A stretch of DNA of 15,419 nucleotides, taken from assembly GCA_011391345.1 (NCBI GenBank), contig JAABQR010000189.1, forward strand, positions 1 through 15,419. The letters are read 5' to 3'. Under the pieces are notes generated by a model, which was not told the DNA's origin, did no database searches, and saw nothing but the letters and a program-made list of their open reading frames with translations. The translations under genes and the position numbers were made by a program. Below, one piece after another: positions 1 through 7,398 of this stretch (the stretch's first letter is position 1; each line of letters begins with the position of its first letter). This DNA comes from Methanobacteriota archaeon. GTDB taxonomy: Archaea > Thermoplasmatota > Thermoplasmata > UBA10834.

Positions 1-1823
1 GACCGGAGAGCATCGATTGCTGCGGAGACGGCCTTGTGGTCCGTCGCGTGCTGGTGTGGCCTCAGCATCGGCTCCCACGAGGCCATCATTCCTCCCTCGC
101 CCATTGTCCACGGGATGAATATCCTCCTCGCGTCTATGATCGCGCGGTTCAGCTCGTCGGCCATCTCAATGGCCGCCGCCTTCTGCTGGGGCGACTTCGC
201 GGCGGCGTACGCCGCTTCTATCTCGTCGGCCCTGACATTGACGGCAGCGGAGAGCACCTCGAACTCAGCCAGGGACGCCAGGGCGGCCTCGATGTTGGCG
301 CGCTGCGATGGCACCATGGGCTTCTCAGAGCACAGGTTCTGCTGCGCCCAGTCGCACGCCGGCACGAAGTCCAGAGGGAGGACCAACGCGTTGACGGACC
401 TGTACGCCATGAGCGCGGTGAGCTCCGTGACCATCGCCATCATGTCCTCGGACTGGAGCTCTATCGTGTCGAGCTGCGTGTGGTAGTACGGGTCGAACCC
501 CGTCCCCCAGACCATCTCGACTGCGGTCCCTCCGCCCTTCCCGGCGAAGGACCAGGCGTCGGTCCACGTCCACACGGGTGTGTAGCAGTTGAGGACGTTG
601 AGGTAACCGAGGTCGGATATCGCGCTCCAGACGAACGCGCTGACCTCCAGCGATATCTCGAGCCAGACCTTCCCGTCCACTTTCGGGAAGCTTCCACCGT
701 CTATGTTCAATTCCATGACGAGGCCGTCCATGATGTCCGGGTGGGCGACCACGAACTCGTACGAGCCTACCAGCCAGTTGAACCACGTGCCGTCCGGGCC
801 GCCGCTCTCCTCCGAACCGACGGAGCAGAACACGAGCGTCCTCTCGTTCACGTAGTCGCCCGAGGCCCTCGCCTCGGAGAACATCCTGGCCATCTCGAGC
901 ACGATTGCGACCGAGGAACAGTCGTCGAACGAGCCGTTCCACCACGTGTCGATGTGCCCAGATATGACGACGTATTCATCCGCCCTCGTCGTGCCTTCGA
1001 GGACCGCGGCGACATTGACGGACCGCGCGTCAGGGTTGAAGTCCGTCCGGCCCGCGATCTCGAGCGTCACAGGCCCGGACAACATGAGCTCCTGCAGCCT
1101 CGCGGCCGAGTTCGGTGATATCGATATCGCGGGTATCCGCGAGAAGACCGAGTCCTGCTTGATGCCCTCGGGGTTGTCAGCACCAGCGAAGTAGCCGTAG
1201 AACATGACTGCCGAGGCGCCGTGAAGGGCCGCCTCCTCCGCGGGCGTGTTGGGCCATCCCTGCGTGTTGTCGTCCCTGTGCACAAGGGCGATCGCGTCCT
1301 CCAAGTTGCCATCTGGTCCGCACGCCTCGTCGAACTCCGCGGCGGTGCCGTAGCCCACGTCGACGACATCAGCGACCAAGACGGTCCCGTCCTCTAGGTT
1401 CCCATGAAAGTACTCCTTGCCGTTGTCGTAGCCCCACACGGACTGGGCGTCCCCGTATGTCGTGGCGGGAACCTCCTCGTTGTAGTTCGACACGATCTTG
1501 ACCGTGGTCCCAAAGTGGTCCCAGTTCGCGACCCTGAACTCCTCCCACCAGACCTCGTCCAGGGGCATCGCATCCAGTTGGTCGTACACGTACTCCTGGG
1601 CCGCCCTCTCCTCAGGAGACCCTGCGGTCTTCTCTCCTAACGAAGACAGGTACACTAGCTGAGTCCACGCATGCTCGTAGTCGAGTCTCTCGATGATACC
1701 AGCCTCGTCGGGTGTGAGGTTGAGCGGCTTCGAAGAGCCGATGGCAGGCATGCCGTAAGAAACGGGCATCGCCATCACCGCGACGAACATCAAGACTAGG
1801 CACAGAACTATCCCCCTACGCAA
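1..1823 (-). CDS. Secreted M28-family zinc metallopeptidase with PA domain (C-terminus cut off by window edge)
   Basis: Reading the minus strand from TTG at 1823 gives 607 codons with no stop before the window edge. Residues 1-24 form a signal peptide or anchor (RRG, then a hydrophobic run). A PA-like insert spans about 100-260. The M28 catalytic core follows: SGHIDTW (H290), FDDC (D300/D301), GSEESGG (E338 catalytic, E339 metal), NIDGG (D374) and YYHTQLDT (H448), which is the full di-zinc ligand set of this family. Residues about 500-600 are helical, resembling the dimerisation region of glutamate carboxypeptidase-like members. Its likely role is extracellular amino- or carboxypeptidase activity on peptides. 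The start is uncertain: TTG 1823 has GGGGGG six bases upstream, but GTG 1841 is in frame and would add six residues. The family call is firm; substrate preference cannot be read from the sequence. The gene lies 112-130 bases downstream of the FMN-barrel gene on the same strand. Confidence 0.9.
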   Translation of the reverse strand, partial: MRRGIVLCLVLMFVAVMAMPVSYGMPAIGSSKPLNLTPDEAGIIERLDYEHAWTQLVYLSSLGEKTAGSPEERAAQEYVYDQLDAMPLDEVWWEEFRVANWDHFGTTVKIVSNYNEEVPATTYGDAQSVWGYDNGKEYFHGNLEDGTVLVADVVDVGYGTAAEFDEACGPDGNLEDAIALVHRDDNTQGWPNTPAEEAALHGASAVMFYGYFAGADNPEGIKQDSVFSRIPAISISPNSAARLQELMLSGPVTLEIAGRTDFNPDARSVNVAAVLEGTTRADEYVVISGHIDTWWNGSFDDCSSVAIVLEMARMFSEARASGDYVNERTLVFCSVGSEESGGPDGTWFNWLVGSYEFVVAHPDIMDGLVMELNIDGGSFPKVDGKVWLEISLEVSAFVWSAISDLGYLNVLNCYTPVWTWTDAWSFAGKGGGTAVEMVWGTGFDPYYHTQLDTIELQSEDMMAMVTELTALMAYRSVNALVLPLDFVPACDWAQQNLCSEKPMVPSQRANIEAALASLAEFEVLSAAVNVRADEIEAAYAAAKSPQQKAAAIEMADELNRAIIDARRIFIPWTMGEGGMMASWEPMLRPHQHATDHKAVSAAIDALR

Positions 1824-1953
1824 CTTATTCCCCCCATTCACTACCCCGACACCGAATGTCAGGGCAGTCCCGAATCGCTCACTGACCTCATAAGCGTTAT
1901 CCGCCAGAAGGATGGCGCGGATAGAGCGATGCGCCTTCGGATGTGACCGCGGT

Positions 1954-2445
1954 CTACAGAGACACGACTACCTTCGCGGATCTCTTCCCCGTCATCAGGT
2001 CGATGTCGATCCGGCCTATGTTGACGTTCTTCACGGACTCGTCCGTGACCTGCTCTGCGACCACCGTCCCAGGGTCCCGCTCGTTCTTGTGGATCATGAC
2101 CATGAGTGCATGGCGCTTCTCGTCCATGTCCTGCACGAACGTGACCTTCCCCCGGAACTGGGTCGTCTCGTATAGATGGTCGCAGCTGCCTTCGGCATAG
2201 CCGAGGTCGACCATGGCCTGGCCCCAAACCCTGTTATCCCGTTTCAGCGCGTCGACCTTCCGGCCCTCGTGGGCGCAATGGAAGTATATCGCGTTGCGCC
2301 TCTCATCGTACCCGTGAGTCAATGTGGCGAGGTACGGCCCGTCCTCGTCGCACATCGCCATCGTGATGTACCTCGCCGCCACGAGCACTCGGACCATCTC
2401 GGCCCTGTCCGTGACCTCCTTCTCCTTCCGCCTGATGTCTCTCAA
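1954..2445 (-). CDS. NimA-like pyridoxamine 5'-phosphate oxidase-family flavoprotein (FMN-binding split barrel)
   Basis: The 163-residue protein starts RDIRRKEKEVTDRAEM, the typical opening of NimA-type (nitroimidazole-resistance-like) split-barrel proteins. It continues with a beta-rich core containing YFHCAHEGRK (residues 54-63), a conserved segment near the FMN phosphate site, and VTFVQDMDEKRHAL (101-114). Such proteins bind FMN, or in some relatives F420 or heme, and reduce small substrates in the cytoplasm; the substrate here is unknown. I chose TTG 2445 because AGGAGG lies nine bases upstream and a TATA-like element lies about 50 bases upstream, giving a leader of about 23 bases. An upstream in-frame ATG at 2544 would add a 33-residue arginine/proline-rich stretch that overlaps the promoter and does not look like protein. 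The gene is divergent from the DsrE-family gene. Confidence 0.85.
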   Translation of the reverse strand: MRDIRRKEKEVTDRAEMVRVLVAARYITMAMCDEDGPYLATLTHGYDERRNAIYFHCAHEGRKVDALKRDNRVWGQAMVDLGYAEGSCDHLYETTQFRGKVTFVQDMDEKRHALMVMIHKNERDPGTVVAEQVTDESVKNVNIGRIDIDLMTGKRSAKVVVSL

Positions 2446-2454
2446 AGCGTGCGG

Positions 2455-2460
2455 CCTCCT
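2455..2460 (-). promoter_or_regulatory. Shine-Dalgarno AGGAGG deciding the TTG start of the FMN-barrel gene
   Basis: On the minus strand a perfect AGGAGG lies nine bases before TTG 2445. It has no good spacing to any ATG in the same frame, so it is the main argument for a TTG start. Confidence 0.7.
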
Positions 2461-2490
2461 TGGACAGAGAGGGAATCGCCTCTTGGCATT

Positions 2491-2498
2491 AGTATATC
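2491..2498 (-). promoter_or_regulatory. Probable archaeal TATA box for the FMN-barrel gene
   Basis: Minus-strand GATATACT is centred near 2494. A start site 25-27 bases downstream would fall near 2468, leaving a leader of about 23 bases that includes the AGGAGG. The same block reads AGTATATC on the plus strand and could also serve the divergent DsrE-family gene, but the leader there would be about 80 bases. Confidence 0.5.
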
Positions 2499-2599
2499 TC
2501 CCGTTGACAGATGGTTCTCCTCCAAATCCGAAGGCAACCAACAAGCATTCGTCGATAGACTATTACCCTCGAGCGACGTGTTCGGTCCCTGGTGCAACG

Positions 2600-2953
2600 A
2601 TGGCGGAGGATGTGCTCATAGTGCTGAACGACGCACCCTACGGGACGGAGAAGTCGTACAATGGGCTCAGGCTCGCGATTGCATTGCAGTCGAGGGGCAA
2701 CACGGTCAAGGTATTCCTCATGGCAGACGCCGTGTCGTGTGGCACGCCAAGGCAGGAGGTCCCGCCAGGGTACTACAACATAGGCGAGATGCTCGAGCGG
2801 GTGCTCGCGAAGGGCGGACGGGTCGCGGCCTGCGGTAGCTGCATGAAGGCGAGGGGGCTGACCGTCGAAGGCCTCGTGAAAGGGATCGAACAAGGTTCGA
2901 TGGCGCTCTTGTCGGAATGGACCGAGAAGACAGGCAGGATACACTCGTTCTAG
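2600..2953 (+). CDS. DsrE/DsrF-like family protein (small sulfur-relay-type protein)
   Basis: The protein has 117 residues, normal for the single-domain DsrE/YchN fold. It begins with beta strand DVLIVLNDAPYGTEKSYNG (4-22) and continues AIALQSRGNTVKVFLMADAV (26-45). C47 sits in SCGTP, and there is a C-terminal ACGSCMKARG motif (C78 and C81). Family members form homotrimers or hexamers and carry persulfide or bind small sulfur species; the C-x-x-C position here matches the cysteine that is active in many relatives. The actual partner is unknown, and no DsrAB, TusA or rhodanese gene is in view. ATG 2600 is the natural start, and the conserved first strand begins at residue 4. I see no strong Shine-Dalgarno sequence, so a short-leader transcript is plausible. 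The gene ends 124 bases before my preferred start for the PHP protein. Confidence 0.85.
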   Translation: MAEDVLIVLNDAPYGTEKSYNGLRLAIALQSRGNTVKVFLMADAVSCGTPRQEVPPGYYNIGEMLERVLAKGGRVAACGSCMKARGLTVEGLVKGIEQGSMALLSEWTEKTGRIHSF

Positions 2954-3077
2954 GGCCGTTCCGGCCATGAAGAACTGCCGATGGATCGTCGGCCGTGAGG
3001 GCTCAGAGGCCGGTGAACATGAAATACCGGGAAGACCATTCTCCCGCCAGAGGAAATGGGGGGAGTTTGCGATTCTC

Positions 3078-4208
3078 GTGATACATGGGAGTCTAGCGAA
3101 AATTCTGTGTCTCTCGCTGGTCCTCGTCCTGACGATTCCCCTGCTGAGCGCGCAGGCGGCCTCGGCCAAGGGGCAGGGCAAGGACAAGAACGATACGCCG
3201 ACATACAACATCTACTTCGGTGACCTGCACACGCACACGGGCTACTCCGACGCGTACGACACGGAGAGCACGCCATGGGACGCCTACGCGGCCGCAATAG
3301 CCGCCGGGGCGGACTTCATGGCCGTGACGGACCACATGCAGATCTGGAACGCCTACAGCGCGTACGTGCTCGACGAGGAGGAGTGGGCCGACTGCCTCGC
3401 AGCGGCGGACTACTACACCTCCGACACCTTCGTCGCGATGGCGGGGTACGAGGCGTGGCTCCTCGCCAACTGTGGCGAGATCAACGTCTACAACTCGCGC
3501 GAGTTCCCGCCCGCGGAGACGCTGGGGAACCGCATGGAGAGGCTGCCGAGCTTCTACGACTGGATCGCATCGGTGCCGGGCGCCATCGGGCAGTTCAACC
3601 ACCCGCTCTACGTCAGCGAGGACTTCATGGACTACGCGTTCTACAACGAGGCGAGGGACCTCGGCATGGGGGTCATCGAGATACACAACGAGGACTTCTA
3701 CGAGCCGAGCTACATCAAGGCGCTCGACGCCGGGTGGCACGTCATGCCCGCGGCGAACTCCGACACGCACTACTCCGACTGGATGGCGGCGCACGAGGTA
3801 AGGACCGTCTTGCTGGCCGAGAGCCTCACGCCCGAGGACCTGTACGCGGCCATGTCCGCCGGCAGGGGGTACGGGACCCTGGACAGGAACCTCAGGGTCG
3901 AGTTCACGCTCGACGGGGCGGCCATGGGCTCCAACCTGAGCGCAGCCGACGGGGCCTACACCGCCTGGATCAAGGTCGAGGACCCCGACGGGGCGGAGCT
4001 GGATGAGATAACCCTCGTGGAGATCGTGACCGACGGCGGCGTGGTAGTGGCGTCGATGCCGACCTCCGGGTCGCTCGTCGAGCTCACGGTCGAGCTCTCC
4101 TCGGAGGACTCAAGGTACTTCTACGTCAGGGTGACGACCGCGTCACCCCTGAACGGCGATGTGCCTGGGGTCACCGCTTGGACCGCGCCGGTGTGGACGG
4201 GCCGCTGA
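3078..4208 (+). CDS. Exported PHP-fold metallohydrolase (CehA/McbA-like phosphoesterase)
   Basis: From GTG 3078 the protein has 376 residues. Residues 8-30 are a Sec-type signal segment ending near AQAASA. The PHP metal-binding motifs appear in order: GDLHTHTGYSD (H51, H53), VTDH (D85, H86), GYEAW (E125), FNHP (H175), IEIHNED (H203) and ANSDTHYSD (D229, H231). After about residue 265 comes a beta-rich Ig-like tail (VEFTLDGAAMGSN to the end). PHP proteins of this group hydrolyse phosphoesters or related bonds with two or three metal ions; the signal peptide implies work outside the membrane. ATG 2967 is also in frame, but it would put about 45 residues before the hydrophobic segment, and the codons there (CGA, CGT, GAA, CAT, AGA, AAA) differ from the GC-ending usage of the gene. 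The start call is therefore moderate; the family call is firm. Substrate unknown. Confidence 0.85.
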   Translation: MIHGSLAKILCLSLVLVLTIPLLSAQAASAKGQGKDKNDTPTYNIYFGDLHTHTGYSDAYDTESTPWDAYAAAIAAGADFMAVTDHMQIWNAYSAYVLDEEEWADCLAAADYYTSDTFVAMAGYEAWLLANCGEINVYNSREFPPAETLGNRMERLPSFYDWIASVPGAIGQFNHPLYVSEDFMDYAFYNEARDLGMGVIEIHNEDFYEPSYIKALDAGWHVMPAANSDTHYSDWMAAHEVRTVLLAESLTPEDLYAAMSAGRGYGTLDRNLRVEFTLDGAAMGSNLSAADGAYTAWIKVEDPDGAELDEITLVEIVTDGGVVVASMPTSGSLVELTVELSSEDSRYFYVRVTTASPLNGDVPGVTAWTAPVWTGR

Positions 4209-4287
4209 ACCGAGCGCATCCGATCGCGTGAATCGAACACGGTCAGGGGACCCTCCGTCCGCGCGGAACATGGTCCGACCGAAGAGG

Positions 4288-4295
4288 ATTTAAGG
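4288..4295 (+). promoter_or_regulatory. Probable TATA box for the tandem methyltransferase genes
   Basis: ATTTAAGG is preceded by purine-rich GAAGAGG, which fits a BRE. It would place a transcription start near 4317, leaving a leader of about 66 bases to ATG 4383. The 129-base gap after the PHP gene holds no other clear element. Confidence 0.5.
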
Positions 4296-4382
4296 CCTTC
4301 GCGTCAGAAGATAGCAACCCTTATCTCAGTCGGATGGATGCCCCACCTGGACGCATCAGCGGAATCAGTGGGGGTTCAATGC

Positions 4383-5849
4383 ATGACGACGTTCTCGGAC
4401 AGATTCAGGGTGAGGAAGCCGGTAGAGATTCTGAGCATGGAGGACAAGACCGCAATACACGAGGCAGCGCTCGAAGTGATGGAGACCGTCGGCATACGTA
4501 TCCACAGCAAATCCGCCAGGGACGCGCTCAAGAACGCCGGCGCGCTCGTCGACGAGGCCACTGCCGTGGTCAAGTTCCCGAAGCATGTCACGAACTCGCT
4601 GATGGCATCGGTGCCGGAGAAAATCGTCCTCGCGGGGAGGGAGAAGGAGTACGACCTGCCCATGGACGGCAGGCACTGCTTCTACACCACCGACGGGTGC
4701 GGCATATCCGTGTGGGAGAACGAGACCCAGAGCAGGAGGCTCGCTGTCCTCCAGGACATAAGGGACAGCGCCAGGATGGCCGACTACCTCCCGTACTGCA
4801 GCATCTACGAGCCGACCGTGGTGCCGTCCGACGTGCCCGAGGACTCGCACGTCATCGTCGCGATGAAGGAAGCGTTCGACATCTCCAGGAAGCACATCCT
4901 CAGCGAGTCCACCTCCCACCCGGACGAGGCGCGCACGCAGATCAGGATGGCGTCCGAGATAGTCGGCGGCATCGACGAGCTCAGGAAGAGGCACATAATG
5001 TCCGCGATGGTGTGCACCATGTCACCGCTCACGCTCGACGGGAACGCCACAGAGGCGGGGATGGTCTGGGCCGACGCGCACGTGCCCGTGTGCATCACGG
5101 GCATGGCGATGGCGGGGGTCAGCTCCCCCGCGACGCTGGCCGGCAACATAGTCGTGAACCACGCGGAGACCATGTCGCTCGCGTGCGCCATCCAGGCCCG
5201 CTCGAAAGGGGCGCCTGCGATGTATGGCTCCGTCCTGTCCAACGTCGACCCGAGGACGGGCGCTATAATGCTGGCGTCACCCGAGGGCATCCTCCTCTGC
5301 ATAATGGCCCACGAGATGGCCAAGCACGTGAAGATGCCGTCCGCGTGCGGCGGGCTCGGCTCGAACTCGAAGGTCCCGGGCATGGAGAGCTGCATCGAGA
5401 ACAGCCTCGTGGCGCTGGGCAGCACCCTGTTCGCCCAGGAGGTCAACAACGGCCTTGGCCTGCTGGATTGCTCGACGGTCCTGTCCTACGAGCAGATGGT
5501 CATCGACAACGACATCGTGGGCAGGGCGCTCGTGTTCGGCAGGGAGATACCCGTCACCAAGGAGACTCTGCACCTGGACCTCATCAAGGAGGTCGGGATA
5601 CTCGGCATGGGCAAGAAGAAGGGCAACTTCCTCGGCGAGAGGGCCACCATGCAGGAGGTCCGGCAGTTCTTCAGGTCCGACGTGCTCGCGAGCGAGCCCT
5701 TCGACCAGTGGGTGGCCAAGGGGAGGAAGAGCGAGGTCGCGGCCGCAAAGGAGAAGGCGGACTGGATACTGAAGAACCACGAGCCCGAGATGCTGGACAG
5801 GGACATATCCGCCAGGCTGGCCCAGATAGTCAAGGGAGCCTCCAAGTGA
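4383..5849 (+). CDS. MttB-superfamily methyltransferase, non-pyrrolysine type (paralogue 1)
   Basis: The 488-residue protein is the full length of the trimethylamine methyltransferase (MttB) superfamily. It has the N-terminal helix IHEAALEVMETVGIRIHS (about 25-42), the LAGREKEYDLPM segment before a glycine-rich TDGCGIS strand, a repeated TIM-barrel pattern, GSNSKVPG (326-333) near where M. barkeri MttB carries pyrrolysine, and a C-terminal GNFLGERATMQEVRQFF block. There is no in-frame TAG, so this is a non-Pyl member. Characterised relatives (glycine betaine, proline betaine and carnitine methyltransferases) pass a methyl group to a corrinoid protein; the substrate here cannot be read. ATG 4383 is preferred because GGGGG lies eight bases upstream; ATG 4338 is in frame and would add 15 unconserved-looking residues. 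The gene is followed after 42 bases by a second family member, and no corrinoid protein gene is in the window. Confidence 0.9.
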   Translation: MTTFSDRFRVRKPVEILSMEDKTAIHEAALEVMETVGIRIHSKSARDALKNAGALVDEATAVVKFPKHVTNSLMASVPEKIVLAGREKEYDLPMDGRHCFYTTDGCGISVWENETQSRRLAVLQDIRDSARMADYLPYCSIYEPTVVPSDVPEDSHVIVAMKEAFDISRKHILSESTSHPDEARTQIRMASEIVGGIDELRKRHIMSAMVCTMSPLTLDGNATEAGMVWADAHVPVCITGMAMAGVSSPATLAGNIVVNHAETMSLACAIQARSKGAPAMYGSVLSNVDPRTGAIMLASPEGILLCIMAHEMAKHVKMPSACGGLGSNSKVPGMESCIENSLVALGSTLFAQEVNNGLGLLDCSTVLSYEQMVIDNDIVGRALVFGREIPVTKETLHLDLIKEVGILGMGKKKGNFLGERATMQEVRQFFRSDVLASEPFDQWVAKGRKSEVAAAKEKADWILKNHEPEMLDRDISARLAQIVKGASK

Positions 5850-5879
5850 TCCGGAGGTCGCCTCATACAACGAGTTGCC

Positions 5880-5885
5880 GGAGGG
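5880..5885 (+). promoter_or_regulatory. Shine-Dalgarno GGAGGG of the second methyltransferase gene
   Basis: GGAGGG is followed by six bases and ATG 5892. With the 42-base gap to the previous stop, this supports translation of paralogue 2 from a shared message. Confidence 0.65.
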
Positions 5886-5891
5886 TCGAAC

Positions 5892-7331
5892 ATGGCGGTG
5901 GCGAGACTAAGGTTCCTGGAGAAGGACGAGGAGGACATCATACATGACCAGAGCATCGAATGCCTCGGAACCATAGGCGTGAAGGTCAAGAGCCCACGGG
6001 TGCTCAAGATGCTCGGTGACGCGGGCGCGACAGTCGATGAAAGGAGCCAGGTCGCGCTGGTCCCCGAAGGCATGGTCCGTGAAGCCTTGAGGACCGTCCC
6101 GAAGGAGATGACGCTCCACGGGAGGGACAAGGCGCATGACATGAGGATACCGGTCAGCTCGTGGCCGTACACGGGCACGACCGGCCTCGGGACGTACATC
6201 ATCGACATCAAGACCGGCAAGAAGCGGGACTCGACCGTGAAGGACATCGCTGACTGCGTCAGAGTCGCCGATGCGCTGGACGGGGTCGACTATGTGCAGA
6301 CCTCGCTCACGGCGACGGAGGTGTCCCCCCTCACGCACGGGCTGCACGAGCTCTGGACCGCATTCAAGAACACCACGAAGCATGTGCAGGGTGTCGAGAT
6401 ATTCAACGCAGAGGACGCGCGGAAGCAGATCGAGCTGGGCGCGCTCATAGCGGGCGGCAAGGACGAACTCAGGAGGAAGCCCAGCTTCACGGTGATACAC
6501 TGCTCCATCGCGCCCCTCATGTTCGAGCACGACGCGGTCGAAGCCATGGTAGAGTTCGCCAAGGCGGGAGTGCCAGTTACCACGATGTCCATGTCGCTCT
6601 CAGGGGGCACTGCCCCCGTGACGATGGCGGGGACATTGGTGAACGCGAACTCGGAGAACCTCGCGAGCTACGTGATAGGTCAGGTCGCCAGCAAGGGCGC
6701 CAGGACCATCTACTGCTCGTCGTCCACGCCTGTGAACATGATGACCGGCATGATACACTACGAGAGCGTCAACCAGCCGTTGATAGCAGCGGGCCTGGCA
6801 CAGATGGCGAAGAGGTACGGCGTGCCATGCATGGTGGGGGACTGGGGCCTCAACGACACCGATGAGCCGGGGGTCCCGCACACGCTCAGCGAAAGCATGG
6901 GGATCGCGCTCAGTACGATGACAGGGACCGACATGCAGGGAGGGATAGGCACCCTGGACAACGCCAAGGGCGTCGCGCTCGAGCAGCAGGTCATAGACGC
7001 CTACATCTGGGAGAATGTCCGGCGGCAGATGACGCCCTTCGAGATAAGCAAGTCCACAGCCGCCCTCGACGTGATCAGGCAGGTCGGCCACGGGAACACC
7101 TTCCTGACCAACATCCACACCGCCAGGAATTTCCGGAGGGAGGTAGTCGTCCGAGACCCGGAGAAGGGGAGGTTCGAGTCGACACGGTCGAGATCGATGG
7201 TGGCGGAGGCGAGAGATATCGCGCTAAGGCTCCTGAAGGAGCATGAAGTGCCTCAGCTGGACAAGTCTGTCCTTGAGGAAGGCGGCAGGATAATCAGGGA
7301 CCATGAGAAGGCGATCGTCTCCCGGCACTGA
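5892..7331 (+). CDS. MttB-superfamily methyltransferase, non-pyrrolysine type (paralogue 2)
   Basis: The 479-residue protein aligns along its whole length with the preceding gene but is clearly diverged. It has helix IIHDQSIECLGTIGVKVKSP (16-35), LHGRDKAHDMRIP (75-87) and a glycine-rich strand TGTTGLGTYIIDIKTGKKRD (94-113), where typical family members have a similar T-G-x-x-R block. Its C-terminal GHGNTFLTNIHTARNFR (399-415) matches the family FL-x-x-x-HT-x-x-x-FR signature better than paralogue 1 does. In the region facing the pyrrolysine site it reads GLNDTDEPG (319-327) rather than the S-x-S-K-x-P form seen in paralogue 1. There is no in-frame amber codon. A methyl transfer to a corrinoid protein is expected from the family; substrate and partner are unknown. 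It is the second gene of the unit and converges with the cysteine-rich protein gene, 67 bases between stops. Confidence 0.9.
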   Translation: MAVARLRFLEKDEEDIIHDQSIECLGTIGVKVKSPRVLKMLGDAGATVDERSQVALVPEGMVREALRTVPKEMTLHGRDKAHDMRIPVSSWPYTGTTGLGTYIIDIKTGKKRDSTVKDIADCVRVADALDGVDYVQTSLTATEVSPLTHGLHELWTAFKNTTKHVQGVEIFNAEDARKQIELGALIAGGKDELRRKPSFTVIHCSIAPLMFEHDAVEAMVEFAKAGVPVTTMSMSLSGGTAPVTMAGTLVNANSENLASYVIGQVASKGARTIYCSSSTPVNMMTGMIHYESVNQPLIAAGLAQMAKRYGVPCMVGDWGLNDTDEPGVPHTLSESMGIALSTMTGTDMQGGIGTLDNAKGVALEQQVIDAYIWENVRRQMTPFEISKSTAALDVIRQVGHGNTFLTNIHTARNFRREVVVRDPEKGRFESTRSRSMVAEARDIALRLLKEHEVPQLDKSVLEEGGRIIRDHEKAIVSRH

Positions 7332-7398
7332 GCGGGCCAGCGAGGTCTTTGGTTCCGGTGGCCACGTCCGGCCGACCGCCCGTCATCATGTGCTCAGG

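Noticed and set aside
325..945. A 206-codon minus-strand frame inside the peptidase gene
   Set aside because: It is a different frame from the motif-bearing one and low in complexity (arginine, glycine); a shadow of the real gene.
36..1118. A 360-codon open frame on the plus strand
   Set aside because: It is antisense to the M28 peptidase, whose minus-strand frame carries all family motifs. The plus frame is arginine/proline/histidine-rich, as GC-rich shadow frames are.
1..1823. Possible frameshift in the peptidase gene
   Set aside because: I translated the minus strand through the whole stretch. The frame is continuous from the signal peptide to the window edge, so it is only truncated by the window.
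3093..3794. A minus-strand frame opposite the PHP gene
   Set aside because: Composed mostly of V, R, H and E repeats typical of antisense frames; no motif, start signal or promoter.
4334..5947. A 537-codon plus-strand frame overlapping the first methyltransferase
   Set aside because: Longer than the real gene, but its product is rich in R, G, H and Q without any recognisable domain. The MttB frame is unambiguous.
4383..7331. Pyrrolysine encoded by an in-frame amber codon in the MttB genes
   Set aside because: Both frames are uninterrupted over the full family length and both end in TGA, so there is no TAG to read through.
7332..7398. Terminator between the convergent methyltransferase and cysteine-rich genes
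   Set aside because: GC-rich with weak CCGG repeats, but no stable stem with a T-run that I could define.
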